From NCBI GenBank assembly GCA_004347695.1, contig SLTK01000009.1, positions 873,744-937,743 on the forward strand: 64,000 nt of DNA, written 5' to 3'. Every line of letters begins with the position of its first letter. Within the stretch, counting starts at the first letter, position 1. Shown piece by piece: positions 9,386 through 18,012 of the stretch. The notes under the pieces were generated by a model. The model searched no databases. It worked only from the letters and a program-made list of their open reading frames with translations, and was not told where the DNA came from. The position numbers were made by a program, and so were the translations under genes. The stretch comes from Chloroflexota bacterium. Lineage in GTDB: Bacteria > Chloroflexota > Anaerolineae > Anaerolineales > Anaerolineaceae.

Positions 9386-10210
9386 ATGACACCTCTTCCT
9401 TTTACACCCATTCAATACACTAAAATCTCCAGCCGCGGCTGGGAGCCGTCTTCGGGCGGGATCATCACCGAGGCAAATGTTGGTTTAACGGTAAACGGGC
9501 AGTTGTGGTTGACCTTTATGTGCACCCCAACCCTGCTGGAAGCGCTGGCAGTTGGTTTTTTGTTCAACGAGGCGATCATTCACTCGCTGGATGAAATCGA
9601 AGTCATGCGCCCCTGCGAGAATGGTGACAATGTGGACGTGTGGCTCAATCATCCGGTTGAAAAACCGCCCCATTGGCGGCGTACATCCGGCTGTACCGGC
9701 GGCATGACCTCGGATGCGGCACAGGAGAAAACTGCGCGTCTGGTTTCCGACGAGCAGGTTTCAGTGGATGTGCTGCTCGGCTGGATGGACCGCCTGCTGG
9801 AAAAGCAGGAGCTTTACCGCGAAGTGCGCGGCGTACACTGTTCCATTCTAACGGATGGCGTGGACATTTTAGCGCAGGCGGAGGATATTGGCCGGCATAA
9901 TACGCTCGATAAGATCGCCGGGTTGCTGTTACTGGAACATGCTCCCCCGGGTCCGCGCATGATCGTTACCACGGGACGCATCAGCTCTGAAATGCTGCAG
10001 AAATCGGCGCGTATGGGCGCAACCATCCTGGTATCGCGCACCTCACCCAGTTCCATGTCGATCCAGTTGGCGGAAGAATTTGGCATTACCCTGGTTGGTT
10101 ACGCCCGCCGCAGCCAGTGCAACGTGTATACTCACCCCGAACGCCTCTACTCGCCCGAAAATTGGGCAGCGCAGACCGTCGAGAGCCCGGCTCAGCCTTC
10201 ACTGGCTTGA
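9386..10210 (+). CDS. fdhD: Formate dehydrogenase accessory sulfurtransferase FdhD
   Basis: A 274-residue FdhD protein, which passes sulfur from a cysteine desulfurase to the molybdenum cofactor of formate dehydrogenase. The family blocks SGCTGGMTSD (101-110), VHCSILTDG and DIGRHNTLDK are present. Only one cysteine (Cys103) of the E. coli-type CxxC pair is kept; the second position is Gly106, a variant I believe occurs widely in the family. The start ATG has GAGGAA seven bases upstream. It lies just before the formate dehydrogenase operon, fitting its role. Its last 19 bp overlap the 3' end of the convergent mobA. Confidence 0.93.
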   Translation: MTPLPFTPIQYTKISSRGWEPSSGGIITEANVGLTVNGQLWLTFMCTPTLLEALAVGFLFNEAIIHSLDEIEVMRPCENGDNVDVWLNHPVEKPPHWRRTSGCTGGMTSDAAQEKTARLVSDEQVSVDVLLGWMDRLLEKQELYREVRGVHCSILTDGVDILAQAEDIGRHNTLDKIAGLLLLEHAPPGPRMIVTTGRISSEMLQKSARMGATILVSRTSPSSMSIQLAEEFGITLVGYARRSQCNVYTHPERLYSPENWAAQTVESPAQPSLA

Positions 10211-10797
10211 GCGATTTGCTCCGCAGCGGTAAATTCTTCCGGTGTGTTGACGTTCAAAAAGGCAAGACCGCGTGGATCGAAGCGGCGTATTTCGCCGGCA
10301 TCCAATTCTCTGACCTTAACCTGGTCGAACCAGGAAATCATGCGTTTCTTCCCGTTTTGCAAGGCATCTGTCACTGCTCCCAGGCAGGTATCCCGCCGGT
10401 AGACTGCATGAAAGGGCTCGTAGCCTTGATTTGTAAGCGGTACAACCAGATCAACTTGTTCGTTCACCAGGCGATCCAACTGGTAAGCAATCAATTCAGG
10501 GCTGGCGAACGGCATATCGCAGGCGACAACGGCTACATAAGAAAGTCGGGCAGCCGACAACGCTGTGTACAAACCGGCCAGCGCGCCCTGACCGGGTACG
10601 GCATCCGGGAACAGCGGCAAGCCAAGGAAGGCAAACTCAGCGGGCTGATTGGTGGTCACCAGCAGTTCGGCAGCCAGATGCCCCACCCTGCCCACCACCC
10701 TTTTGATCAACGGAACCCCCAAAAATGGCAGCAGGGCTTTATTGGTACCCATTCGCTGCGATTCACCACCCGCTTGAATAACAATTGAAAGCGACAT
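10192..10797 (-). CDS. mobA: Molybdenum cofactor guanylyltransferase MobA
   Basis: A 201-residue nucleotidyltransferase that joins GMP from GTP to molybdopterin, making the bis-MGD cofactor used by formate dehydrogenases. The N-terminal GTP-binding signature QAGGESQRMGTNKALLPFLG lies at 8-27, and a VACDMPF block (the Mg/GTP aspartate) follows. It sits on the opposite strand between fdhD and the dehydrogenase operon, and its 3' end overlaps fdhD by 19 bp. No Shine-Dalgarno is visible upstream of the ATG. A TATAAT on the minus strand (10806-10811) lies 8 bp before the ATG, so the mRNA may be leaderless. Confidence 0.92.
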   Translation of the reverse strand: MSLSIVIQAGGESQRMGTNKALLPFLGVPLIKRVVGRVGHLAAELLVTTNQPAEFAFLGLPLFPDAVPGQGALAGLYTALSAARLSYVAVVACDMPFASPELIAYQLDRLVNEQVDLVVPLTNQGYEPFHAVYRRDTCLGAVTDALQNGKKRMISWFDQVKVRELDAGEIRRFDPRGLAFLNVNTPEEFTAAEQIAQASEG

Positions 10798-10813
10798 TGA
10801 TTATAATTATACC
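10785..10813 (+). promoter_or_regulatory. Sigma70-type promoter of the formate dehydrogenase operon
   Basis: TTGAAA (10785-10790), a 17-bp spacer and TATACC (10808-10813) lie on the + strand, 60 bp before the first dehydrogenase gene. The -35 box overlaps the first codons of the divergent mobA. The AT-rich core is shared with a minus-strand TATAAT for mobA, so the two promoters probably interfere. Confidence 0.5.
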
Positions 10814-10872
10814 TTTCAAGGTAAGATTTCTTTTCAAATCCCCGCATCGCCTAAAATCCACCAGGAGGCCAT

Positions 10873-12609
10873 ATGACTGATTTCGACCTGACCCCGCTAC
10901 AAGCGGTATTGGGAGGATATGCTCCCCAGGGAAGAACTGCGCTTCTCCCAGCCCTCCACGCAGCGCAAGAAATTTATGGTTATCTGCCGGAACCTGTGGC
11001 AGCCGAAATTGCCCGCGGCCTGAATATACCCCTGGCTGAAGTATTTGGCGTCATCGATTTTTATTCTTTGTTTTACCGCGAACCGGTAGGAAAAACGATC
11101 ATCCACGTGTGTAATGACCCGGCCTGCGCCATGGCAGGCTCAGAGTCAATTCTGACAAGGTTGACGCAGCACGTTGAAATTCTAAAGGAGAATAATCACA
11201 CCGAGGAATTGGTCACCATTGAACGCGCTCCATGTCTTGGCCTATGCGAGCACGCCCCTGCAATGCTGGTCAACGGCCGGCCAATTGGCCAGGCCAATAC
11301 CCGCACCTGGGAAGAAATGGTGGAAAGCGATCCGCGCCGTCCGGATACAAAAGTGGATGGCAGCATTCGCCTCCTGACGGCTAACTGCGGGGTGGGATAT
11401 ACGCTCAGCCTGTGGCAATATATCGCGGGGGGTGGATACGTTGCTTACCGCAAAGCCCTGGCAGGGACCCCGGCGGAGGTAATCGATACGGTGAAACTGT
11501 CCGGGCTGGTTGGCCGCGGAGGCGCAGCTTTTCCCACAGGAGTCAAATGGGAAGGCACTGCCAAAGCTCCTGGCACCCAAAAATATGTGGTTTGCAACGC
11601 CGATGAAGCAGAGCCAGGCACCTTTAAGGATAGGGTCTTGATGGAAGATGACCCTCATTCCATTTTGGAAGGGCTGATGATCGCAGCTTATGCCGTCGGC
11701 GCCAGCAAAGGTTATGTTTACATCCGCGGCGAGTACTTACGCCCGTATCAGATGATGAAAATTGCGGTACAGGAAGCGCGTGAAGCCCGCCTGCTAGGTG
11801 AAAATATCCTCGGGAGCGGTTTCAATTTTGATATCGAAATCCGCCGTGGAGCAGGCGCCTATATTTGCGGGGAAGAGACCGCCCTGTTCGAGTCCATCGA
11901 GGGGAAACGCGGCTTCCCGCGCGTCAAGCCGCCCTTCCCGACCACCCACGGTTTATTCGGCCAACCCACATCGATCAACAATGTGGAAACACTGGCCAAC
12001 GTGCCACTCATTCTGCGGATGGGCGTTGAAGAATACCGCAAGATCGGTACCGAGAAATCGCCCGGGCCAAAATTATTCTGCCTTTCGGGGGATGTGGAAC
12101 GCCCGGGATTGTACGAAGTTCCCTTTGGGACCACCTTCCGCGAACTGCTCTTCGACCTGGCCGGAGGCGTTCACAGTGGGCACCATTTACAGGCGGCGTT
12201 GTTTGGCGGAGCTGCAGGGGCATTTGCCCTGGACTCCCACCTGGATGTACGCCTGAGCTTCGAAGATCTACGCGCAGCCGGTTTGCCTTTGGGATCCGGG
12301 GTGATCACAGTGTTCGATGAAACCCGCGACATGCGTGATATTTGTCTGCGGCTGGCGCATTTCTTTGCCGACGAATCGTGCGGCAAATGTTACCCGTGTC
12401 AGATGGGCACTCAGCGCCAGGTCGAAATCATCCAGCGGATTATGGATGGACAAGTTCTCCCCGGTGACTGGGAGCGGCTGCATGACATTGGTTGGACAAT
12501 GACGGATGCATCGTTGTGCGGGCTGGGTCAAACCGCTGCCAGCGCAGTCATGAGCGCCATGAAACACTGGCCGCATCTGTTTAAGTCTCCCGAAGCCCTG
12601 GCGCAATAA
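10873..12609 (+). CDS. NAD-dependent formate dehydrogenase, fused NuoE/NuoF-like diaphorase subunit
   Basis: A 578-residue fusion. Residues 1-150 form a NuoE/FdsG-like thioredoxin-fold domain with 2Fe-2S ligands Cys80, Cys85, Cys121 and Cys125 in the exact C-x4-C-x35-C-x3-C spacing. The rest is NuoF/FdsB-like: the FMN/NADH loop GRGGAAFPTG, NADEAEPGTFKDR, YICGEETAL, an SLBB-like segment, and the 4Fe-4S ligands in SCGKCYPC plus a later Cys in SLCGLG. It would pass electrons from formate to NAD+ at FMN. There are no extra ferredoxin domains of the sort seen in electron-bifurcating relatives. AGGAGG lies six bases before the ATG. It leads a three-gene operon with gaps of 12-15 bp. Confidence 0.9.
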   Translation: MTDFDLTPLQAVLGGYAPQGRTALLPALHAAQEIYGYLPEPVAAEIARGLNIPLAEVFGVIDFYSLFYREPVGKTIIHVCNDPACAMAGSESILTRLTQHVEILKENNHTEELVTIERAPCLGLCEHAPAMLVNGRPIGQANTRTWEEMVESDPRRPDTKVDGSIRLLTANCGVGYTLSLWQYIAGGGYVAYRKALAGTPAEVIDTVKLSGLVGRGGAAFPTGVKWEGTAKAPGTQKYVVCNADEAEPGTFKDRVLMEDDPHSILEGLMIAAYAVGASKGYVYIRGEYLRPYQMMKIAVQEAREARLLGENILGSGFNFDIEIRRGAGAYICGEETALFESIEGKRGFPRVKPPFPTTHGLFGQPTSINNVETLANVPLILRMGVEEYRKIGTEKSPGPKLFCLSGDVERPGLYEVPFGTTFRELLFDLAGGVHSGHHLQAALFGGAAGAFALDSHLDVRLSFEDLRAAGLPLGSGVITVFDETRDMRDICLRLAHFFADESCGKCYPCQMGTQRQVEIIQRIMDGQVLPGDWERLHDIGWTMTDASLCGLGQTAASAVMSAMKHWPHLFKSPEALAQ

Positions 12610-12624
12610 CCGAGAGGAACCGTG

Positions 12625-13353
12625 ATGAGCGATACTATCAACTTGATCATTGACGGGAAGCAAATATCCGTTCCGCCTGGCACAACTATTCTGGCAGCCG
12701 CGCGTGAGGCAGGCATTGAAATTCCGACCATTTGTTTTCACGAAGCGACTACCTCCAACGCGCTGTGCCGGATTTGCGTAGTCGAAGTGGAAGGATCGCG
12801 GGTATTGTTGCCGTCTTGCGTTGCCCATGTCAGCGAAGGCATGAAGGTACAGACCCAATCGGAACGCGTGACACGCTCCCGCCGAACGATTTTAGAGATG
12901 CTCGAATCAACCGTGGACCTTTCGGATGCGCCCGAGATTCAAACCATGATCGCGGAGTATAAGGCGGATGGGGAGCGTTTCCCTCAGGCAAAAAGCCGGG
13001 TATCAACGCCCATCGACGACAACCCCATGTACTTGCGTGATTACGCCAAGTGCATTTTGTGCTGGCGCTGCGTGCAGGTTTGCGCTGAAGATGCCCAGTA
13101 TACCTATGCGATTAATTTCTCCAGCCGCGGCTACGATACCCAGATCAGCACCTTCTACGAAGTCCCCATGCCTGAATCAACCTGCGTCTTTTGCGGGCAA
13201 TGTGTGGCAGTCTGCCCTACCGGGGCGCTGAAACCCAAACGACAGTGGTTATTGGAGCTTGGCCGCACCCCCGATGAGATTATGGACCTGACCCGTTCGG
13301 AACGCCGCAACCGTCGGCGCCGCGTCGAAGCCCCCTCAAACGATCAGGCCTGA
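12625..13353 (+). CDS. Formate dehydrogenase electron-transfer subunit (HoxU/NuoG N-terminal type)
   Basis: A 242-residue iron-sulfur protein. A plant-type ferredoxin domain (1-80) has ligands near Cys37, Cys48, Cys51 and Cys65 (C-x10-C-x2-C-x13-C). Two 4Fe-4S motifs follow: [11 protein letters not shown] and [11 protein letters not shown]. The His-plus-three-Cys 4Fe-4S motif that normally lies between them in NuoG and HoxU is missing, replaced by an acidic helix (about 90-120). In many formate dehydrogenases this module is the N-terminus of the catalytic subunit; here it is a separate gene. It would wire the molybdopterin subunit to the FMN subunit. A GTG three bases upstream is an alternative start, but GAGAGG is best spaced for the ATG used. 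Confidence 0.88.
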   Translation: MSDTINLIIDGKQISVPPGTTILAAAREAGIEIPTICFHEATTSNALCRICVVEVEGSRVLLPSCVAHVSEGMKVQTQSERVTRSRRTILEMLESTVDLSDAPEIQTMIAEYKADGERFPQAKSRVSTPIDDNPMYLRDYAKCILCWRCVQVCAEDAQYTYAINFSSRGYDTQISTFYEVPMPESTCVFCGQCVAVCPTGALKPKRQWLLELGRTPDEIMDLTRSERRNRRRRVEAPSNDQA

Positions 13354-13364
13354 CCGGAGGAAAC

Positions 13365-15527
13365 ATGTTAAAAGCTGAAAAAATCGTTTCAACGACCTGC
13401 CCCTACTGCGGCGTTGGCTGCAATTTGCAGTTGCACATTCAAGATGATTTTATTTACCGGGTGACCTCGCCCTTTGATTCCGTGGTCAACCACGGCAATT
13501 TGTGCGTCAAGGGCCGCTTTGGCTACGACTATATCTATAATAAGCAGCGCGTCACCACGCCCCTGATTCGCAAGACCCGCCAGGTTGCCGGCTCGCGCAC
13601 CCAGGCTTTTGACCGCTCCGAATGGCGCGAAGCGAACTGGGATGAGGCTTTGGATTACGCCGCCGATCGCCTGGTCGAAATCTACCAGCGCGACGGCTCT
13701 AAAGCCATGGCGGTTTACTGCTGCGCCAAAGCCACCAATGAAGATAACTACCTGCTGCAAAAGATGTACCGCGCGCTCTTTCGCTCCAATAATGTCGATC
13801 ACTGCACCCGGTTGTGCCATGCGGCCAGCGTAGTGGCGCTGCAAATGGCCGTCGGTTCGGCTGCAATGAGCAATACAGCTGCTGAGGTGGTCGAAAGCGA
13901 CGTGTTCATGCTGACCGGCTCGAATGTGTCCGAAAACCATCCCATTATTGCGCTGCAAATGAAGAAAGCGGTACAAAAACATGGCGCAAAATTGATTGTG
14001 GTTGACCCGCGCCGCATTGAAATGGTCAATTATGCAGCCCTCTACCTGCCCATCAAACCTGGCAGCGATGTACCTGTGTTTTCGGCCATGGCGCATGTAA
14101 TCCTGAAGGAAAACCTGCATAACCCGCAGTTCATCGCCGAACGAACAGAAAACTTCGAAGCCTTCGCCGCTTCGATGGAAAAGTTCACCCCGGAATATGC
14201 CGAAGCCATTTCAGGCGTCGATCGCCAGTTGATCATCGACGCGGCTCGCATGTACGCCACTGCCGGTAAAAGCGCCATCTACTGGGCGCTCGGCATTCCC
14301 GAGTCGACTCACGGTACAGCCAACGCGCTCAGTTTGATCAATCTGGCGCTGCTGACCGGGCAAATCGGCCGCCGCGGCACCGGGCTGAATCCGCTGCGTG
14401 GTCAGAACAATGTGCAGGGCGCATCCGATTCCGGCGCCATGCCCTGGCACTACCCAGGTTACCAGACAGTGGACAACGAACAAAACGCTCAGCGCTGGGA
14501 AAAAACCTGGAATATCGAACCCGGTGGCTTGAACCGCCAACGCGGCCTTACCACCACCGAAATCCTCTCTGCTGTCCACCCCGGCGGGGTTCAGGCGCTA
14601 TATATCATGGGCGAAAACCCGATGATGTCTGAGCCAAATCTGAATCACACGCGCAAGAAGATGGAAGAATTGGAGTTTGTGGTCGCGCAGGACCTGTTCA
14701 TCAATGAATCCGGTGCCTTTGCCGATGTCTTCCTGCCCGCGGCTGCATTTGCAGAAAAAGACGGTACCTTTACGAACACCGACCGGCGGGTTCAGCGCGT
14801 GCGCCAGGCATTCCCGCCGCGCGGTAACGCGCGCGCTGATTGGCAGATCATTTGCGACATCGCCAAACGTATCGAGAAGCGCCTGGGACGACCCAACACG
14901 GCATTCTGGGATTACTCTCACCCGTCTGAAATTTTGGCAGAGATGGGCGGAAATGTCCCGGACTATGCCGGTGTGCGCTATGCAAATATCGAAAAGGTTG
15001 GGCTGCAAACCCCGGTGCCCACCGAGGACCATCCGGGAACACCCTACCTCTACACCAAAGATTTCCCGCGTGGACGAGGTAAATTCCACCCGCTGGAATA
15101 CGTGCCGAATGCCGAAATGCCGGATGATGAATACCCCTTCGTCTTGAGTACCGGACGCGTGCTGGAACACTGGCACGGCGGAACGATGACGCGCCACTCA
15201 TGGATGGACGATCTATTCCCGGAAGCGTTGATGGAAATCAACCCGGCTGACGCTGCCAATTTAGCCATACGCGATGGCGGCCCGGTGCGGGTGACTTCAC
15301 GCCGCGGTTCCATCGTGCTGCGCGCCAAGGTAACACCCAAGGCCAACCCGGGTGTGGTCTTCATTCCGTTCCATTTCTGGGAAGCGGCAGCCAACATCCT
15401 GACGACCGACGCGGTCGACCCGCAGGCAAAGATTCCGGAATACAAAGCCGGCGTGGTGCGAATTGCGCCAGCCTTCGATGAGGAGATGACCGCCGCAGTG
15501 CCAATGCAGATACGCGGTCGATACTAA
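13365..15527 (+). CDS. Formate dehydrogenase catalytic (molybdopterin) subunit, Cys type
   Basis: A 720-residue molybdopterin oxidoreductase with an N-terminal 4Fe-4S domain (Cys12, Cys15, Cys19, Cys47; CPYCGVGC and NLCVKG). The active site reads DHCTRLCHAASV, with Cys151 as the probable metal ligand in place of selenocysteine and His152 as the catalytic histidine. The C-terminal dinucleotide-binding domain (about 600-715) contains LSTGRVLEHWHGGTMTR. It oxidises formate to CO2 with bis-MGD supplied by MobA and sulfurated via FdhD. It lacks the N-terminal ferredoxin extension, which is encoded by the preceding gene. No Tat signal is visible, so it is cytoplasmic. The Mo versus W preference cannot be told. 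Confidence 0.93.
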   Translation: MLKAEKIVSTTCPYCGVGCNLQLHIQDDFIYRVTSPFDSVVNHGNLCVKGRFGYDYIYNKQRVTTPLIRKTRQVAGSRTQAFDRSEWREANWDEALDYAADRLVEIYQRDGSKAMAVYCCAKATNEDNYLLQKMYRALFRSNNVDHCTRLCHAASVVALQMAVGSAAMSNTAAEVVESDVFMLTGSNVSENHPIIALQMKKAVQKHGAKLIVVDPRRIEMVNYAALYLPIKPGSDVPVFSAMAHVILKENLHNPQFIAERTENFEAFAASMEKFTPEYAEAISGVDRQLIIDAARMYATAGKSAIYWALGIPESTHGTANALSLINLALLTGQIGRRGTGLNPLRGQNNVQGASDSGAMPWHYPGYQTVDNEQNAQRWEKTWNIEPGGLNRQRGLTTTEILSAVHPGGVQALYIMGENPMMSEPNLNHTRKKMEELEFVVAQDLFINESGAFADVFLPAAAFAEKDGTFTNTDRRVQRVRQAFPPRGNARADWQIICDIAKRIEKRLGRPNTAFWDYSHPSEILAEMGGNVPDYAGVRYANIEKVGLQTPVPTEDHPGTPYLYTKDFPRGRGKFHPLEYVPNAEMPDDEYPFVLSTGRVLEHWHGGTMTRHSWMDDLFPEALMEINPADAANLAIRDGGPVRVTSRRGSIVLRAKVTPKANPGVVFIPFHFWEAAANILTTDAVDPQAKIPEYKAGVVRIAPAFDEEMTAAVPMQIRGRY

Positions 15528-15539
15528 TTCAAAACCGGG

Positions 15540-15737
15540 CTATTTCCCGTCCGCTTCCTTGACCACTGCGCGCACCAGCGTCAGGAACTCGTCCCATTCT
15601 TCATTGAAGAAATGGATGGTGATGTTGTTCAGTTCCAGATGGTAAGTGGTTTCGCCATCCGGTTCTTCAGCGCGCCACGCCATGTAGCTTTCGGTTTCAG
15701 CGAGTGTGTCAGTTTTGGGTTCCATCGAGCTGCTCAT
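15540..15737 (-). CDS. Small acidic protein of unknown function
   Basis: A 65-residue protein with no recognised domain. The middle is a beta-rich segment (TTYHLELNNITIHFFNEEWDEF) followed by a short helix. It looks like a real gene: GGAGG stands five bases before the second of two ATGs (15737), and codon use resembles its neighbours. It overlaps the end of the upstream AI-2E permease gene by about 29 bp in another frame, which suggests translational coupling. It is convergent with the formate dehydrogenase gene, 12 bp away. Confidence 0.65.
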   Translation of the reverse strand: MSSSMEPKTDTLAETESYMAWRAEEPDGETTYHLELNNITIHFFNEEWDEFLTLVRAVVKEADGK

Positions 15738-17085
15738 CATTTCCTCCAGATATAGTGGTAGGTGGCGTTTCCGGTTTTCGGGCTATTCTCTGCCAGAGCC
15801 TGGCAAAAAATATCCCGATTGTGCGGAAGAATGGGATGCCTTGCGGCCATCGGGCATCGTATTTTGCTCTTAACCATTGCCCGAAACGTACGAATAAAGC
15901 TCCTATGGAGCGAAAAACCGGCGGCAGTGGTTTGACCTTCCGCGTCTCAAACCCCAGCCAGGGATCGATATCGAACAGCTTCCTGACCACATAGGTCAAG
16001 ATCAACGTCACAGTTGCCATCACCGGGGCAGCCAATAACACCCCCAGGATGCCGAAAAGACTGGCAAACACGATGGCTGCCACCATTACAGCCGCGGGAT
16101 GCACCTTGAGTGTGTCCCCCATCATTCGCGGGACGACTACGTTGTCCATCACCACATCAATGACGATAGCGATGCCGACGACCAAAATCACATAACCAGT
16201 GGGCTGAAGCCCAAAATAATTGAATTCCTGGAAGAAGGTCACCAGTCCGTAAGTGATCCAGGCGACCCACGGCCCGACATACGGGACAAAGCGCGCCAGC
16301 CCCGCCAGCAGCGCCAGTCCAAAGTAGAAATTTACCCCCAGGCCGCCAAGAATGACCACATAGACGATTACCGTGATCACCAGCAGAATCATCTGACCGC
16401 GGGCAAAAGCGCGCCAGATATTGCCAAGTTCATGTCCAAGGCGAGCCATGTCTTCCGAATATCCGGGGATTTTGAGGTTAATAAGCCGGCTGCGCGCCCC
16501 GCCCGAATCGGAGAGAATAAAATAGGCTACCAGAATGGTGAAAAATATCCAGCCAACAGTAGTGGCAGCCCCTGTTGCGATATTGCCAAGAATGGTTGCG
16601 GTGTTGCTAAGGAATGGTTGGATCAGGCCGAGCAGTTGGTTTGCCAGGTTGGTTGCATCCAGGGTCGTCAAATCGACTACAAATGGCCCAAATACAATCG
16701 GTTTGCTGGTCAGGTCATTAACAAAACCGGGGATGTTGGTGATCTGTTCCTGCAGGAAATTGATCAGGCTCTGGATCTGATTAAAAATAGCCAGACCGCC
16801 CAAAGTCAGCAGTCCAATAAGAATGATCAGCAGAAGCAAGAGAATAATACCTGAAGCTAATCTCCAGGATATTTTTATCCTGCGGTTCAAGAACGATGCA
16901 ACCGGGTAAAGCACATAAGCCAACAGGAAGGCAATAAACAGCGGGGCAACAATTTGCCGAAAACGAATGACCAACCCGGCCATGATCGCAATAAGCGATA
17001 AGGCGACAACCATCTTGGTTGTGCTGCTCCAGCGCGGTGAGGAATTTGTTCCTTTTGGGTTACCCGAGACGATTTCGTCAGACAT
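15709..17085 (-). CDS. AI-2E family membrane permease
   Basis: A 458-residue polytopic membrane protein of the AI-2E transporter family (PerM/TqsA-like). About eight helices lie between residues 20 and 370, including the family block with YVGPWVAWI and the helix-rich C-terminal segment with GDTLKVHPAAVMVAAIVF. A hydrophilic tail of about 85 residues follows, longer than in typical members. Members export signalling molecules or act as Na+/H+ antiporters; the substrate here is unknown. The first possible start is a GTG at 17091; the ATG at 17085 has CGGA seven bases upstream. It precedes the small 65-residue protein with an overlap. Confidence 0.88.
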   Translation of the reverse strand: MSDEIVSGNPKGTNSSPRWSSTTKMVVALSLIAIMAGLVIRFRQIVAPLFIAFLLAYVLYPVASFLNRRIKISWRLASGIILLLLLIILIGLLTLGGLAIFNQIQSLINFLQEQITNIPGFVNDLTSKPIVFGPFVVDLTTLDATNLANQLLGLIQPFLSNTATILGNIATGAATTVGWIFFTILVAYFILSDSGGARSRLINLKIPGYSEDMARLGHELGNIWRAFARGQMILLVITVIVYVVILGGLGVNFYFGLALLAGLARFVPYVGPWVAWITYGLVTFFQEFNYFGLQPTGYVILVVGIAIVIDVVMDNVVVPRMMGDTLKVHPAAVMVAAIVFASLFGILGVLLAAPVMATVTLILTYVVRKLFDIDPWLGFETRKVKPLPPVFRSIGALFVRFGQWLRAKYDARWPQGIPFFRTIGIFFARLWQRIARKPETPPTTISGGNDEQLDGTQN

Positions 17086-17195
17086 GCTCACATCCGTATG
17101 GATTTCGATATACCTATTTTACTTGAAGGTCTGACGAGTGCAATAGCCCCTTTGGCATATTGCGCCTGCCCGGAAAAGAGTTGGTCCGCCAGGCG

Positions 17196-17231
17196 GAAAA
17201 ATATCGCCCCTCCACTGTAAAAAGGAGGGGC
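17196..17231 (-). terminator. Rho-independent terminator of the FHA gene
   Basis: GCCCCTCC (17206-17213) and GGAGGGGC (17224-17231) form an 8-bp GC-rich stem with a 10-base loop. On the minus strand the stem is followed within a few bases by TATTTTT. It lies about 30 bp after the FHA gene stop. The gap between the FHA and AI-2E genes (about 175 bp) holds nothing else clear. Confidence 0.7.
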
Positions 17232-17261
17232 AGGTAAAGGACACTCCAGGTACGCCGGTTT

Positions 17262-17906
17262 CTATGGCGGACAAGCTCCCGGGATCAAGAAATTCATTAC
17301 GCCGGGAATTTCGCAATATAAGTTTAGCGCATCAAATATGGCAAAGACAATGCAGCCAAAGGCCAGTACAGCTACCAGAATGATCAGAATAACAACCAGG
17401 GACGAGGTTTTCTTTTTCCGTGGGCGGGCAGCCTGGCGCGGTTGGGACGGAATTTTACCTGCATATTCCTGGGCAGATGGAACAGCAAAGGGAGGCTCAT
17501 TTCCAAAATCGCTCTCCGTAGCCGTAACGGGTGGCGTATACGCGCCAAAAGAGGGCTGCGCAGGAGCTTCCATAGGGCGCAGAGAGGCGGCAGTTGCATC
17601 CGGGTCAGTGCTCTCAAACAATACATTGGTGTGCTCACCCAACGTGATTAATTCACCTGGCCGTAAAATATAAGGGCCGGCCAATCGCTGACCGCTTACC
17701 ATGGTGCCATTGGTGGATCCGAGATCTTCGATGATGAAATTGACGCCCTGCAGGGTAAGTCGGGCATGCCGGCGAGAAACTTCAGGGTCGTTAATGACAA
17801 ATGTCGCGTTGATGTCGCGCCCGATGATAATTTCGCTGCTTTCAAGCGGAAATACCTGGCCACTATTGGGACCTGATTTCAGTACCAGTCTGAAGGTGGG
17901 GTTCAT
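17262..17906 (-). CDS. FHA domain membrane-anchored protein
   Basis: A 214-residue protein with an N-terminal forkhead-associated domain, which binds phosphothreonine peptides. The signature residues are visible: GRD (29-31), SRRHA (44-48) and GSTNGT (63-68). A Pro/Ala-rich linker and a basic RPRKKK patch lead to one membrane helix at about 167-193, leaving the FHA domain in the cytoplasm and a short tail with two Cys outside. It could be a target or adaptor of Ser/Thr kinases such as the one at 40.6 kb. AAGGAGGA lies four bases before the ATG, and a strong promoter lies just upstream. Confidence 0.88.
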   Translation of the reverse strand: MNPTFRLVLKSGPNSGQVFPLESSEIIIGRDINATFVINDPEVSRRHARLTLQGVNFIIEDLGSTNGTMVSGQRLAGPYILRPGELITLGEHTNVLFESTDPDATAASLRPMEAPAQPSFGAYTPPVTATESDFGNEPPFAVPSAQEYAGKIPSQPRQAARPRKKKTSSLVVILIILVAVLAFGCIVFAIFDALNLYCEIPGVMNFLIPGACPP

Positions 17907-17936
17907 CGAATCCTCCTTGCTCGCAATTTCTCTATT

Positions 17937-17965
17937 AGTTTAGCGAAATCCGGTTTACGTGTCAA
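17937..17965 (-). promoter_or_regulatory. Sigma70-type promoter of the FHA gene
   Basis: On the minus strand TTGACA (17960-17965), a 17-bp spacer and TAAACT (17937-17942) form a near-consensus promoter. Transcription would start near 17930, giving a short leader that contains the AAGGAGGA ribosome-binding site at 17911-17918. Confidence 0.75.
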
Positions 17966-18012
17966 CGCGATTTATGGTCGAAAGTCAGTCCCCACTATGC
18001 ATACCCTTAAAT

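Noticed and set aside
13800-13830. Selenocysteine in the formate dehydrogenase active site
   Set aside because: The codon at 13815-13817 is TGC (Cys); there is no in-frame TGA in the gene.
10873-15527. Electron-bifurcating formate dehydrogenase
   Set aside because: The NuoF-like subunit has no extra N- or C-terminal ferredoxin domains and there is no additional bifurcation-type subunit.
16099-16854. 251-codon open frame on the + strand
   Set aside because: Antisense to the AI-2E permease; rich in Gln, Asn and His as expected of the complement of hydrophobic codons.
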